Below, in pieces: positions 26,138 through 34,950 of a stretch of DNA of 64,000 nt. Position numbers and translations under genes: made by a program. The stretch is from assembly GCA_963781725.1 (NCBI GenBank), contig CAWAGV010000002.1, forward strand, positions 3,472,001 through 3,536,000, read 5' to 3'. Numbering within the stretch: the stretch's first letter is position 1; each line of letters starts with the position of its first letter. Under the pieces are notes generated by a model that was given only the letters and a program-made list of their open reading frames with translations, had not been told where the DNA came from and searched no databases. Origin of the DNA: BOG-931 sp963781725. GTDB lineage: Bacteria > Pseudomonadota > Alphaproteobacteria > Rhizobiales > Xanthobacteraceae.

Positions 26138-27381
26138 CTGTCGGCGCTCAGCTCGGCAACGCGGCATGGCTCAAGGACGATGCCGTCGCCGGCTTGCTGG
26201 CGCTGCTCAATCGCGATGGCGAAGAAGCGCGGGTGGTGGGCGGGGCGGTCCGCAATGCGTTGATGAATCGTGCCGTCGGCGAGATCGATGTTGCGACGAC
26301 GGCCGAACCGCAGGAGGTCGTCCGCCGCGTGGCAGCCGCCGGATACAAAGCGGTGCCCACGGGCCTTGAGCACGGCACGGTGACCGTGGTGATCGACGGT
26401 CGTCCGTTCGAGGTGACGACGTTGCGGGTCGATGTCGAGACTTTTGGCCGCAAGGCAAAAGTCGCGTTCGGCCGCGATTGGGCGAAGGATGCGCAGCGGC
26501 GCGACTTCACCATTAATGCCCTGTCGGTGTCGTCAGACGGTAAAGTTCACGATTATGTCGGCGGCCTGGCCGATATCGCCGCAAAAAAGGTCCGCTTTAT
26601 CGGTGAGGCGGAGCAACGGATCGCCGAAGATTACCTGCGCATCCTGCGGTTCTTTCGCTTTCACGCCCAATATGGCGAAGGTCCGCTGGACCCGACGGGT
26701 TTGCTGGCCTGCATTCGCGCTCGTGGCGGTCTCGATCAGTTGTCGCGCGAACGCGTGCGTATGGAAATGCTGAAACTCATCGCCGGGCCGCATCCGGCGC
26801 CGACGCTGGTGGCGATGGCTGAGTGCGGCATTCTGGGGATCGTGCTGGGCGGTGCGCCTTATCTCGCCAGCTTTGAAAACGTTGTGAAAGCCGAAGCCGC
26901 TCTCGATACTGAACCGGATGCGGTGCGGCGGCTCGGCGCGCTGGGCGTTTGGGTTCTTGAAGATGCCGAACGCTTCGCGGAGCGGTTGCGCCTGCCCAAT
27001 GCCGAGGTCGAGCGGCTTTTGAAGCTGGAATATTGGTGGCGCGTGAAGCCGGCCGACGGCGGACATGCCGCGCGCACTTTGCTTTATCTGCTTGGTCCGG
27101 TGTCGTTTCTGGATCGCGTTCTGGTGGCGTGGTCGCGGTCCGATGCGGGCGTGGCTGACAAATCCTGGCATGAACTTGCCACGCTGCCGCGGCGGTGGAC
27201 CGCGCCGCGCTTTCCGCTCCGGGGGACCGATTTCATCAATCGCGGTGTGCCAAAGGGGCCGGCGATGGGTGCGGCGTTACGCGTCGCCGAGCAAGCCTGG
27301 ATCGATGCGGACTTTCCGCCGGATGCCGCGGCGATCGACGCGATTGCGGATGCGGCGGCGCGCAACGCAATCCCGGGCTAG
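26134..27381 (+). CDS. cca: CCA tRNA nucleotidyltransferase
   Basis: 415 residues from GTG 26134, which overlaps the preceding TGA (GTGA); the 25978 start lies inside the small membrane gene and is rejected. Class II nucleotidyltransferase features: VVGGAVRNALM, then GEIDVATTAEP (the metal-binding E/D-x-D), EVTTLR, DAQRRDFTINAL and EDYLRILRFFRFHAQYG. The C-terminal half is helical and binds the tRNA elbow. It adds or repairs the 3' CCA of tRNA. The E-x-D variant of the metal motif is common in alphaproteobacterial members, as far as I recall. Confidence 0.92.
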   Translation: MTVGAQLGNAAWLKDDAVAGLLALLNRDGEEARVVGGAVRNALMNRAVGEIDVATTAEPQEVVRRVAAAGYKAVPTGLEHGTVTVVIDGRPFEVTTLRVDVETFGRKAKVAFGRDWAKDAQRRDFTINALSVSSDGKVHDYVGGLADIAAKKVRFIGEAEQRIAEDYLRILRFFRFHAQYGEGPLDPTGLLACIRARGGLDQLSRERVRMEMLKLIAGPHPAPTLVAMAECGILGIVLGGAPYLASFENVVKAEAALDTEPDAVRRLGALGVWVLEDAERFAERLRLPNAEVERLLKLEYWWRVKPADGGHAARTLLYLLGPVSFLDRVLVAWSRSDAGVADKSWHELATLPRRWTAPRFPLRGTDFINRGVPKGPAMGAALRVAEQAWIDADFPPDAAAIDAIADAAARNAIPG

Positions 27382-27498
27382 CGGCCGGCCGGCCTCATTC
27401 GGCGAAATTCGTCCCGCAGCCATTCCGGCGGCGATGTCATCTTCCTGCAATGCGGCGCATTTATCCGGACACGGGCAACAAGCGCGAGAAGTTGATTC

Positions 27499-28320
27499 GT
27501 GGCAATTGAGCACGGCGCAATCGGGTTCCGTACTCTGTTTATTTCCGACGTCCATCTCGGCGCGCGCGGCTGTCAGGCAGACCGTTTGCTTGATTTCCTC
27601 CGCTATCACGATGCAGACACGATCTATCTGGTCGGCGACATCGTCGATGGCTGGCAATTGAAATCCGGCTGGTTCTGGCCGCAACCTCACAACGACGTGG
27701 TTCAGAAGCTTTTGCGCAAGGCCCGCAAGGGGGCCCGGCTGATCTACGTCCCCGGCAACCACGACGAATTCCTGCGCGACTACTACGGCACGCATTTCGG
27801 CGGCATCGAGGTTGTCGAGACGGCAATTCATGAAGCCGCCGACGGTCGACGCTATCTCGTCGTTCATGGCGACGTGTTCGACATGGTGGTCAAGCATGCG
27901 CGCTGGCTCGCGCTCTTGGGCGATACCGCCTACGATCTCGCCATCCTGATCAATCGCCACTTCAACGCGGTCCGCCGCCGCCTCGGCTTCCGCTACTGGT
28001 CGCTGTCACAATGGGCGAAACACAAGGTCAAGAACGCCGTCAATTACATCGGCGCGTTCGAGCACACGCTTGCCGCGGAAGCGCACCGGCACAATGTCGA
28101 CGGCGTTATTTGCGGCCACATCCATCATGCCGTAATCCACGATGAGTACGGCATCCGCTATATGAATTGCGGCGACTGGGTGGAAAGCTGCACGGCGCTT
28201 GTGGAGCACGAGGACGGCCGGTTCGAGATCATCAATTGGGCCGACCATTCGTATCCAGCGCTTCCGGCCATCGGCGAGCCGGAAGACGAGTCCGAAGACG
28301 ACCGGGAGATTGCCGCTTAG
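27499..28320 (+). CDS. LpxH-like metallophosphoesterase (UDP-diacylglucosamine pyrophosphatase-like)
   Basis: 273 residues from GTG 27499. Metal-binding motifs in order: LFISDVHLGARG (D-x-H), LVGDIVDGW, YVPGNHDEF, VVHGDVFD, and ICGHIHHAVIH. This set and the WQLKSGWFWP stretch match the alphaproteobacterial 'UDP-2,3-diacylglucosamine diphosphatase' group. Many genomes with this protein also use LpxI for lipid A, so the real role may differ from LpxH. The acidic tail (EDESEDDRE) is unusual. Its stop overlaps the stop of the convergent mlaD-like gene by 4 nt. Confidence 0.75.
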   Translation: MAIEHGAIGFRTLFISDVHLGARGCQADRLLDFLRYHDADTIYLVGDIVDGWQLKSGWFWPQPHNDVVQKLLRKARKGARLIYVPGNHDEFLRDYYGTHFGGIEVVETAIHEAADGRRYLVVHGDVFDMVVKHARWLALLGDTAYDLAILINRHFNAVRRRLGFRYWSLSQWAKHKVKNAVNYIGAFEHTLAAEAHRHNVDGVICGHIHHAVIHDEYGIRYMNCGDWVESCTALVEHEDGRFEIINWADHSYPALPAIGEPEDESEDDREIAA

Positions 28321-29142
28321 CGCCCAAAGAGCAGGCTGGACGGATGCTCGTTGATATTCTTGATGGCCTTGTTCAACTCGGCGAGGGTGCGCCGGCCGTC
28401 GACCGCGAACGCCTGGAATTCCTTCAGACCTGAATTGGAAAACTGATTAAGCCCCACCGCAATCTCGTTGGTGTTTTTGTCGAGATCGTTGGCAAGCTTG
28501 CGGATCGAATTCTGCCGCCTGTCCGATTTGGCCGTTGCCGTCGGTGCCGCCGATCAGGTTTTGCAGGCCGAGCATGACCTTGTCGAGCCGCTTGGAATTG
28601 TCTGCCAGCGTCGCGGTGACGGTCTCGATATTGCGAAGCGAGCTGCGCAACACGACCTCATTGGTCGCCACCAGGCTGTCGATATGGGAAAGCACGTCGC
28701 GCGCCTGGCGGGTCACGTCGGCGCTGGCGTTGGCGTCGGCGACGAGGGTCGGCGGCTCGCCGCCCTGGGCGACCAGCGGCGCTGCGTCCGCAGATCCGCC
28801 GGTCAGCGTCACTTCGGCAAGCCCGGTCAGGCCCTGAAATTCAAGTCCGACTTTGGTGTCGTCGCGCACCGGGGCGCTGCTATCGACCGCAATGACGGCA
28901 ATGACCTTGTGCGGATCATGGGTGTCGATCCCAAGGCTGGCAACTTCGCCGACGTGAAGGCCATCAAACAGAACCGGTGAGCCGGTGCGCAATCCGGAAA
29001 CCGAGCTGTCGAACACGACGCGATAGGTCACCTGCGCGCCGCCGCGGCTTGAATTCTGAAACCAGAATATGAAGCCGAATGCGCCAACGATGACGGCGAG
29101 CGTAAATACGCCGGTCAGAACGTAATTGGCCTTGGTCTCCAT
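28317..29142 (-). pseudogene. mlaD: MCE-family lipid-transport protein (MlaD-like), single +1 frameshift
   Basis: The 5' frame starts METKANYVLTGVFTL, with a membrane anchor at residues 7-29, then an MCE domain (VSGLRTGSPVLFDGLHVGEV, GLEFQGLTGLAEVTLTGG). After QNLIGGTDGNGQIGQAA the annotated frame turns to nonsense, whereas the neighbouring frame continues NSIRKLANDLDKNTNEIAVG and ends with INEHPSSLLFGR, the typical C-terminus of these proteins. Restoring one base near 28518-28525 gives a 274-residue protein. It should form the periplasmic hexamer that moves phospholipids with MlaE and MlaF. Third gene of the mlaE-mlaF-mlaD operon. Genuine mutation or base-call error cannot be separated here. 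Confidence 0.85.
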
Positions 29143-29162
29143 AAGAAGCCCTCAACGTTGTC

Positions 29163-29927
29163 TCAGTGGCGAACGAGACGCCCCCGTTTACCGCGAAAAT
29201 ACGACTTAAGCCACGGATGCTCCGAAGCCAGCATGGCCTCCATCGGCCCGGTCGCGATGATGCGCCCCTCCGAGAGGACGGCGATCCGGTCGCAGACGGT
29301 GTGCAGGCTGTCGAGGTCGTGCGTGACCATGAACACGCTCAAGCCGAGCGTTTGTTGCAGGGTGTGGATCAGAGCGTCGAAGTCCGCAGCGCCGATCGGA
29401 TCGAGCCCGGACGTCGGCTCGTCGAGAAATACGATGTCGGGATCGAGCGCCAGAGCGCGCGCCAGCGCGACGCGCTTGACCATGCCGCCGGATAGTTCCG
29501 AAGGATATTTGTCGCGCACGCTGGCATCGAGCCCGACCATTTCAAGCTTGGCGAGCGCGATCTCGTCCATCAGGCGCGGCGAGAGATCGAGGTATTCGCG
29601 CATGGGGAATTGAACATTCTGCATCGCCGTGAGCGAGGAGAACAGTGCGCCCTGCTGGAACAGCACGCCCCAGCGGCGCTCGATCGCGCGCCGCTCGCGC
29701 TCGTTGAGCGAAGCGAGATCGGCGCCGAATACTTCGATGGTGCCGCTGCGCTTCGGCAGCAATCCGATAATGGTGCGCATCAGCACCGACTTGCCGGCGC
29801 CGGAGCCGCCGACAAAGCCGAGGACTTCGCCTTCGAATACGTCGAGAGTCGCATGGTCGAGAACGGTGGTCTCGCCAAAGCCGACTGTCAGGTCGCGGAC
29901 GCTGATGATCGCTGCGTTGCCGGTCAT
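29163..29927 (-). CDS. mlaF: Phospholipid ABC transporter ATPase (MlaF-like)
   Basis: 254 residues. Walker A GGSGAGKSVL, Q-loop LFQQGALFSSLTAMQNV, signature LSGGMVKRVALARAL, Walker B DIVFLDEPTSGLDPIG, H-loop MVTHDLDSLHTVCDRIAVL. The FQQGALFSSLT and GGM.KRVALARA strings are specific to the Mla/Ttg2A/Mkl branch. It drives the MlaE permease; located 3 nt downstream of mlaE and 20 nt upstream of the MCE gene. Acts at the inner membrane in glycerophospholipid transport and outer-membrane lipid asymmetry. Confidence 0.9.
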   Translation of the reverse strand: MTGNAAIISVRDLTVGFGETTVLDHATLDVFEGEVLGFVGGSGAGKSVLMRTIIGLLPKRSGTIEVFGADLASLNERERRAIERRWGVLFQQGALFSSLTAMQNVQFPMREYLDLSPRLMDEIALAKLEMVGLDASVRDKYPSELSGGMVKRVALARALALDPDIVFLDEPTSGLDPIGAADFDALIHTLQQTLGLSVFMVTHDLDSLHTVCDRIAVLSEGRIIATGPMEAMLASEHPWLKSYFRGKRGRLVRH

Positions 29928-29930
29928 CGC

Positions 29931-31061
29931 CTACATCCCGATCGCGGCAAAGAACATGGCGAAGAAACCGTCGAGCACGATGACGAGGAAGATCGACTTG
30001 ACCACCGATGCCGTGGTCCGTTGTCCAAGCGAGGCGGCGCTGCCTTCGACCTCGAAGCCCTCGACGCAGGCGACAAGCCCGATAATAAGCGCCATGAACG
30101 GCGCCTTGATCATGCCGACGGCGAAGGTCGGCACCGAAATCGCCTCGCGCAGGCGGGCCAGGAAGATTTCCGGCGTCATGCCGCCGTAGAGCGTGCAGAC
30201 AACGCCGGCTCCGTACAGCGCCGCCATCGAACCGAGGAATGTCAGCAGCGGCACAGCGATGACCAGCGCGATGATGCGCGGCAGGACCAGCACTTCGACC
30301 GGATTGAGGCCCATGGTGCGGAGCGCGTCGATTTCCTCGCGCATCTTCATCGAGCCGAGCTCGGCGGTGTAGGCGCTGCCGGAGCGGCCCGCGACCATGA
30401 CGCAAACAATCAGCACGCCGACTTCGCGCAACACCAAAATGCCGACCATGTCGACGACATAGACTTCGGCGCCAAAGGTGCGGAAATGGAAGATACCCTG
30501 CTGCGCGATGATGGCGCCGATCAGGAATGTGCTCAGAAGGACGATCGGGACCGCGCGCCAGCCGACGCGATCGAGATGATGCACGGTGGATGTCAGCCGC
30601 AGCCGCGATGGGTGCGCAATCGTGGAAAGCGCCACCATGGTCATGGTGCCGAGCATGTCGGCAAGCCTGACCAGCGAGCTGCCGGCCTCGGCCATGGCGC
30701 GGCCGACGGTATCGAGCGCCGCCACAATCGGATTCGGCTCGCTCGGGCGATGGACCGTGCTGCGATTGAGCTGCCGTACTTCTTCCATCAGGCTGCGATC
30801 GGTGTCGGACAGACCGACGATAGTCGTCGTCGAACCGCCCGCCGCGAAGGCGCGATTGAGCCGTTCGATGAGCCAGGCGCCGAATGTGTCCAACCGTTCC
30901 AGGCCGGCAAGATCGATGTCGATCGAGCGGGCGGTGCCGTAACGCCGGGTGGCGTCGTCGACGGCTTTCTCAAGTTCGCTGGCATGATCCGCCGTCCATG
31001 AGCCGTTTATCGCCAGTCCGAGCCGGTCGCCGTCTATCGTCGCGGTGAGACTGAGACTCAT
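29931..31061 (-). CDS. mlaE: MlaE-type permease with N-terminal STAS domain
   Basis: 376 residues from ATG 31061. Residues 1 to about 95 form a STAS-like domain (GDRLGLAINGSWTADHA, RSIDIDLAGLERLDTFGAWLIERL). The rest is an MlaE permease with HHLDRVGWRAVPIVLLSTFLIG, QGIFHFRTFGAEVYVVDMVGILVLREVGVL, RSGSAYTAELGSMKMREEIDALRTMG in order. That fusion is frequent in alphaproteobacteria and replaces the separate MlaB protein of E. coli. Upstream start candidates (31235) overlap the divergent epimerase region and are rejected. First gene of the mla operon. Confidence 0.88.
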   Translation of the reverse strand: MSLSLTATIDGDRLGLAINGSWTADHASELEKAVDDATRRYGTARSIDIDLAGLERLDTFGAWLIERLNRAFAAGGSTTTIVGLSDTDRSLMEEVRQLNRSTVHRPSEPNPIVAALDTVGRAMAEAGSSLVRLADMLGTMTMVALSTIAHPSRLRLTSTVHHLDRVGWRAVPIVLLSTFLIGAIIAQQGIFHFRTFGAEVYVVDMVGILVLREVGVLIVCVMVAGRSGSAYTAELGSMKMREEIDALRTMGLNPVEVLVLPRIIALVIAVPLLTFLGSMAALYGAGVVCTLYGGMTPEIFLARLREAISVPTFAVGMIKAPFMALIIGLVACVEGFEVEGSAASLGQRTTASVVKSIFLVIVLDGFFAMFFAAIGM

Positions 31062-31121
31062 AGCTCCGCACCCTGCGGCCCTTGAGTGCCCCGGCCGGCT
31101 CCGGTCATAGTGGCTCCCTGC

Positions 31122-32105
31122 ATGGAGCTCTCCGTCAGAATCGAGCGCTGGCCGCTGGCCGGCGCCTTCACAATCAGCCGCGGCAGCAAGACCGAGGCTG
31201 TCGTCGTCATTGCTGAACTTGCCGATGGAGCCCACCGCGGCCGCGGTGAGTCCGTCCCCTACGCACGCTACGGCGAAACCCCGGACAGCATTGTGGCAGC
31301 GATCGAAGCCATGCGTCCGGCACTGCGGCAGGGGCTCAATCGCCTGGAATTGCAGGAAATCATGCCCGCCGGCGCTGCCCGTAATGCACTCGATTGTGCT
31401 TACTGGGACGTTAACGCCAAGGCAGCCGGGCGCCGGGCTTACGAATTGGCGGGGCTCGTTGCTCCGGCGCCACGGGTCACGGCGTACACGATTTCGCTGG
31501 GGTCCCCGTCCGCCATGGCCGAGGCCGCGGAACGGGCCGGATCGCGGCCTTTGCTGAAGGTCAAGTTGGGCGGCACGGATGGCGGCGACGGGGCCCGGAT
31601 TGCCGCGGTGCGCCGCACTGCGCCCCGCGCCGAGCTTATCGTCGATGCGAATGAAGGGTGGACGGCTGAAAATTTACCGCAAAACCTCGCGGCCTGTGCC
31701 GATGCCGGGGTGACGCTGATCGAACAGCCGTTGCCGGAAAGTGGCGATGCGGCATTGGCGGACATCAAGCGGCCGATCCCGGTTTGCGCGGATGAGAGTC
31801 TGCACGACCGGGCCGGGCTCGACGCGCTCGCCGGAAAATACGACGCCATCAACGTCAAGCTCGACAAGGCCGGCGGCCTGACCGAGGCCTTGGCGTTGGC
31901 CGCGGCGGCGGAGCAGCGCGGCTTCGCCATCATGGTCGGCTGCATGGTGGCGACATCGCTGGCGATGGCGCCCGCCATGCTGGTCGCGCAGCGCGCTCAG
32001 GTCGTCGATCTCGATGGACCGCTCTTGCTCGCCAGGGACCGCCCCAGCGGATTGCGCTACGACGGCAGCATTGCTTACCCGCCTGATGCAGCGTTGTGGG
32101 GCTAG
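31122..32105 (+). CDS. dgcA: L-Ala-D/L-Glu (dipeptide) epimerase
   Basis: 327 residues from ATG 31122. Enolase-superfamily residues are in place: LLKVKLGG (K-x-K pair), LIVDANEGW, TLIEQPLP, PVCADESLHD (metal ligands D, E, D), and NVKLDKAGG with the second catalytic lysine. These are the muconate-lactonizing subgroup features used by L-Ala-D/L-Glu epimerases (YcjG/YkfB), which recycle murein tripeptide fragments. The window also has a NamZ-like muramidase at 15721, compatible with a peptidoglycan-recycling theme though not linked. Divergent from mlaE by 60 bp. Confidence 0.85.
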   Translation: MELSVRIERWPLAGAFTISRGSKTEAVVVIAELADGAHRGRGESVPYARYGETPDSIVAAIEAMRPALRQGLNRLELQEIMPAGAARNALDCAYWDVNAKAAGRRAYELAGLVAPAPRVTAYTISLGSPSAMAEAAERAGSRPLLKVKLGGTDGGDGARIAAVRRTAPRAELIVDANEGWTAENLPQNLAACADAGVTLIEQPLPESGDAALADIKRPIPVCADESLHDRAGLDALAGKYDAINVKLDKAGGLTEALALAAAAEQRGFAIMVGCMVATSLAMAPAMLVAQRAQVVDLDGPLLLARDRPSGLRYDGSIAYPPDAALWG

Positions 32106-32153
32106 GGTATAGGATACCGGTAGTGGCCGAAGAGCCGCGCCGGGGAGGAGAGT

Positions 32154-33131
32154 ATGGCAACCAGACGCAGTGTACTCACCGCGATGGCCGGGGCGGCGCT
32201 TGGATTACCGGCGATCAATTCCGTTGGAGCGCAGGGTAGATATCCCGAACGGCCGATCCGGATGATCGTGCCGTTTCCGCCGGGAGGCCCGATCGACACC
32301 ATCGCGCGGGTGATGGGACAGGAACTGAGCAACCGCATCGGCCAGGTCGTCGTCGAGAACCGCGCGGGCGGCGGTTCGACGATCGGCACCAAGGATGTGG
32401 CGGCTGCGGCGCCTGACGGCTACACGCTGATGTTCGGATCGTCGGGCTCGCTCGCGATCGCGCCCGCGCTTTACTCAAGCCTCAACGTCGATCCGCAAAA
32501 GGCGTTCGCAACGGTCGCAACTGTCGCGCTGCTGCCGCATGTGTTCGTCGTGAACAATGATGTGCCGGCGAGAACGATCGGCGAGTTCGTCGCCTATGCC
32601 AAGGCTAACCCGGGCAAGATCAATTTCGGCGCTGGACTGGGGACGCCGCCGCATCTGCTGAGCACTTTGTTCAAGACCAAGGCCAATATCGACGTGGTCT
32701 ACGTGCCGTATACCGGTTCGGCTCAGTCGGTGAACGATCTGCTCGGCGGCCGCACGCAATTCACCATCGACGGGCTCGTCACGCTCTATCCTCTGGTTCA
32801 AGCGGGCAAGTTGCGGGCGCTCGGCATCGCGCGTAGCGAGCGCTGGCCGGCGTTGCCCGATGTGCCGACACTGGTCGAAAGCGGTTATCCGGATTTCGTG
32901 CTCGACGCCTGGACCGGGCTTGTCGCGCCCGCCGGAACGCCGCAAGACATCGTCAAGCAGCTCAACGCGGCCGTGAATGACGGGCTGAAATCGTCCGCCA
33001 TGCAGGACAATCTCACGAAGTTCTCCGCCATCGCCAAGATCGGCACGCCGGGCGATTTCAAGGCTTTCCTTGCCGATCAGACACAGCGCTGGGGTGCGAT
33101 CGTGAAGCTTGCCGGCGCCAGGCTCGATTGA
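32154..33131 (+). CDS. Tripartite tricarboxylate transporter substrate-binding (Bug) protein
   Basis: 325 residues. The N-terminus, MATRRSVLTAMAGAALGLP, is a signal peptide with twin arginines, cleaved around SVGAQ. Bug landmarks: PIRMIVPFPPGGPIDTIARVMG, VVENRAGGGSTIGTKDVAAA, PDGYTLMFG, VYVPYTGSAQSVNDLLGG, and WTGLVAPAGTP. It binds a small carboxylate in the periplasm. No tctA or tctB membrane gene lies nearby, so it is an orphan binding protein; such orphans are frequent in Bradyrhizobium-like genomes. GGAGGAG upstream of ATG 32154 is a good ribosome site. Confidence 0.88.
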   Translation: MATRRSVLTAMAGAALGLPAINSVGAQGRYPERPIRMIVPFPPGGPIDTIARVMGQELSNRIGQVVVENRAGGGSTIGTKDVAAAAPDGYTLMFGSSGSLAIAPALYSSLNVDPQKAFATVATVALLPHVFVVNNDVPARTIGEFVAYAKANPGKINFGAGLGTPPHLLSTLFKTKANIDVVYVPYTGSAQSVNDLLGGRTQFTIDGLVTLYPLVQAGKLRALGIARSERWPALPDVPTLVESGYPDFVLDAWTGLVAPAGTPQDIVKQLNAAVNDGLKSSAMQDNLTKFSAIAKIGTPGDFKAFLADQTQRWGAIVKLAGARLD

Positions 33132-33144
33132 CGCTACCGAACCA

Positions 33145-33183
33145 CTTGGCCAGCATAAGGCTTGGCCAGCACAAGGCTTGGCC
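33145..33183 (+). repeat. Short 16-bp tandem repeat
   Basis: CTTGGCCAGCATAAGG (33145-33160), CTTGGCCAGCACAAGG (33161-33176) and the partial CTTGGCC (33177-33183) follow directly, right after the Bug gene stop. One mismatch between the two full copies. No ORF across it is convincing; role unknown. Confidence 0.85.
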
Positions 33184-33427
33184 GAGGAGGTCGACAAGCC
33201 GAAGAGATTCAAAGAGATTCTGCTGGAAGCTGATGAGTGCGGCCGTCGCTTTAATGCCGTAAATTTTTGTTATGGCGTGCGGCCGTCCGCGAGGCGCTTG
33301 TCGGCATGGAAGTTGCTTGAACAATCAAGAGGCGGATCGATAACGACATTGTTGTCGTGTGCTTGCTGTCTGGGGTCTGCGCGGCCGTTAGTTAGTGGTC
33401 CGCACTAACGATCTTCAGGAGGCCATG

Positions 33428-33793
33428 ATGCACACACTGACTGTTCGGGTCGTGACAATCGTCGCTTTGTGCACGATCGTGTTTCTTCCGAAAGATTTAT
33501 CGGCCCGTGACGACGGCCGGTTTGCCAACTCACCGTTGAAAGGGTGGTTTGACAAATTGGCCAGCGGCAAGGGTCTGTGCTGCTCGTTTGCTGACGGCGT
33601 CAGCGTACAGGACGTCGACTGGGACACGCAGGGCGGCAGCTACCGCGTGCGTATCAACGGGCAGTGGGTCGTCGTGCCTGACATGGCCGTCGTCACCGAG
33701 CCCAACAAGTTCGGCCCCGCGGTGGTATGGCCGTATCAGGACTTCCAGGGCGCAACGCAGATCCGTTGTTTCCTGCCAGGCACCGGCGCGTAG
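33428..33793 (+). CDS. Small exported hypothetical protein
   Basis: 121 residues from ATG 33428, 5 nt after a perfect AGGAGG. The first 23 residues (TVRVVTIVALCTIVFL) are a signal peptide or membrane anchor. The mature part has GWFDKLASGKGLCCSFADGVSVQDVDWDTQGGSYRVRI in pieces (GKGLCCSFADG, DVDWDTQGGSYRV), WVVVPDMAVVTEPNKFGPAVVWPY and a last Cys in IRCFLPGTGA. Three or more Cys and the beta-rich composition fit a small disulfide-bonded periplasmic protein. I know similar hypothetical proteins from Bradyrhizobium-like genomes but no function. Confidence 0.68.
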   Translation: MHTLTVRVVTIVALCTIVFLPKDLSARDDGRFANSPLKGWFDKLASGKGLCCSFADGVSVQDVDWDTQGGSYRVRINGQWVVVPDMAVVTEPNKFGPAVVWPYQDFQGATQIRCFLPGTGA

Positions 33794-33862
33794 GGGCTGC
33801 TTAAAAAAGTACCGGCACGCGATTCTGATTTGGTCAGTTTCGCGGGGTTGGAACTTTTGGTG

Positions 33863-34861
33863 TTACGCGACAAGCTTGGAGAACAACTCGGCGTCAACGT
33901 TACCGCCGGACAATACGGCCACGGCGACTTTGTCCCGGACATCCACTTTGCCGGTCATGACGGCGGCGAGGGCGACGGCGCCGCCGGGTTCGACGACGAG
34001 CTTCAATTCTGCGAAGGCGAATGCGACAGCCGCCGCGACTTCTTCATCGCTCGCCACGACGCCGGCGCCGACCAGAGATTGATTGATTGCAAATGTCAGC
34101 TTGCCGGGCGTGCGCGCCATCAGCGCATCGCAAATGGTGCCGGTCAATTCGGCGTTTTGTTCGCGCTGGCCGCTGCGGAACGAGCGGGCGTGATCGTCAA
34201 AACCTTGCGGCTCCGCGGTGTAGAGCGCAGCGGTCGGCACCCGCGCCTTGACGGCAAGGGCGATACCGGCGGTAAGCCCGCCGCCCGAAGCCGTGACGAC
34301 TACGACATCGGGTACCAGGCCGAGTGCAGCCAGGTCGTCGACGATCTCCCGTCCGGCCGTGCCTTGGCCGGCGATAATCAGCGCATCGTCGTAAGGCGGG
34401 ACGAGGGTGGCCCCGCGCCGGGTCGCTATATCGGCGGCGATGGCCTCGCGGTCGTCGCGCGCCCGGTCATAGAGCACGATCTCGGCGCCGAGTGCGGCGG
34501 TGCGTTCGCGCTTGGCGCGTGGCGCATCGCGCGGCATCACGATGACACAGGGCATGCCGAGGAGACGCGCTGCCGCGGCGACGCCTTGGGCGTGGTTGCC
34601 GGAGGAGAAGGCGACGACGCCCGCGGCGCGACAGTCCGCCGGAAGCGAGGCGAGCTTGTTGTAAGCGCCGCGAAACTTGAATGAGCCGGTGCGTTGCAGA
34701 GTCTCGGCTTTGAGAAAGACGCGTCCGCCGGTCATGGCATCGAGCGCAGCGGATGTCAGAAGCGGGGTGTGCAGGACAACGCCGTCCAGGCGACGCGCCG
34801 CATCGTCGACATCCGCAGCCGTAGGCAGGGAGACTGGACTATTTGAGCCTATGGCGACCAT
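33863..34861 (-). CDS. Threonine/serine dehydratase-like PLP enzyme
   Basis: 332 residues, the length of single-domain catabolic threonine dehydratases (TdcB-like) and serine racemases. PLP lysine in GSFKFRGAYNK, substrate loop SSGNHAQG, PLP phosphate loop TASGGGLTAG, and SGGNVD near the C terminus are all in place. There is no C-terminal ACT regulatory domain, so it is not the allosteric biosynthetic IlvA. It deaminates L-threonine or L-serine to the 2-oxo acid, or racemises serine or a hydroxy-aspartate. Confidence 0.85.
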   Translation of the reverse strand: MVAIGSNSPVSLPTAADVDDAARRLDGVVLHTPLLTSAALDAMTGGRVFLKAETLQRTGSFKFRGAYNKLASLPADCRAAGVVAFSSGNHAQGVAAAARLLGMPCVIVMPRDAPRAKRERTAALGAEIVLYDRARDDREAIAADIATRRGATLVPPYDDALIIAGQGTAGREIVDDLAALGLVPDVVVVTASGGGLTAGIALAVKARVPTAALYTAEPQGFDDHARSFRSGQREQNAELTGTICDALMARTPGKLTFAINQSLVGAGVVASDEEVAAAVAFAFAELKLVVEPGGAVALAAVMTGKVDVRDKVAVAVLSGGNVDAELFSKLVA

Positions 34862-34950
34862 GACCCGACGGTAACGCCGCGATTACGGCGCTAGCAAGGG
34901 TACCGGCAGGGCAGTCCCGCGCATTATTTATGCGCGGGATTTCAGGCACG

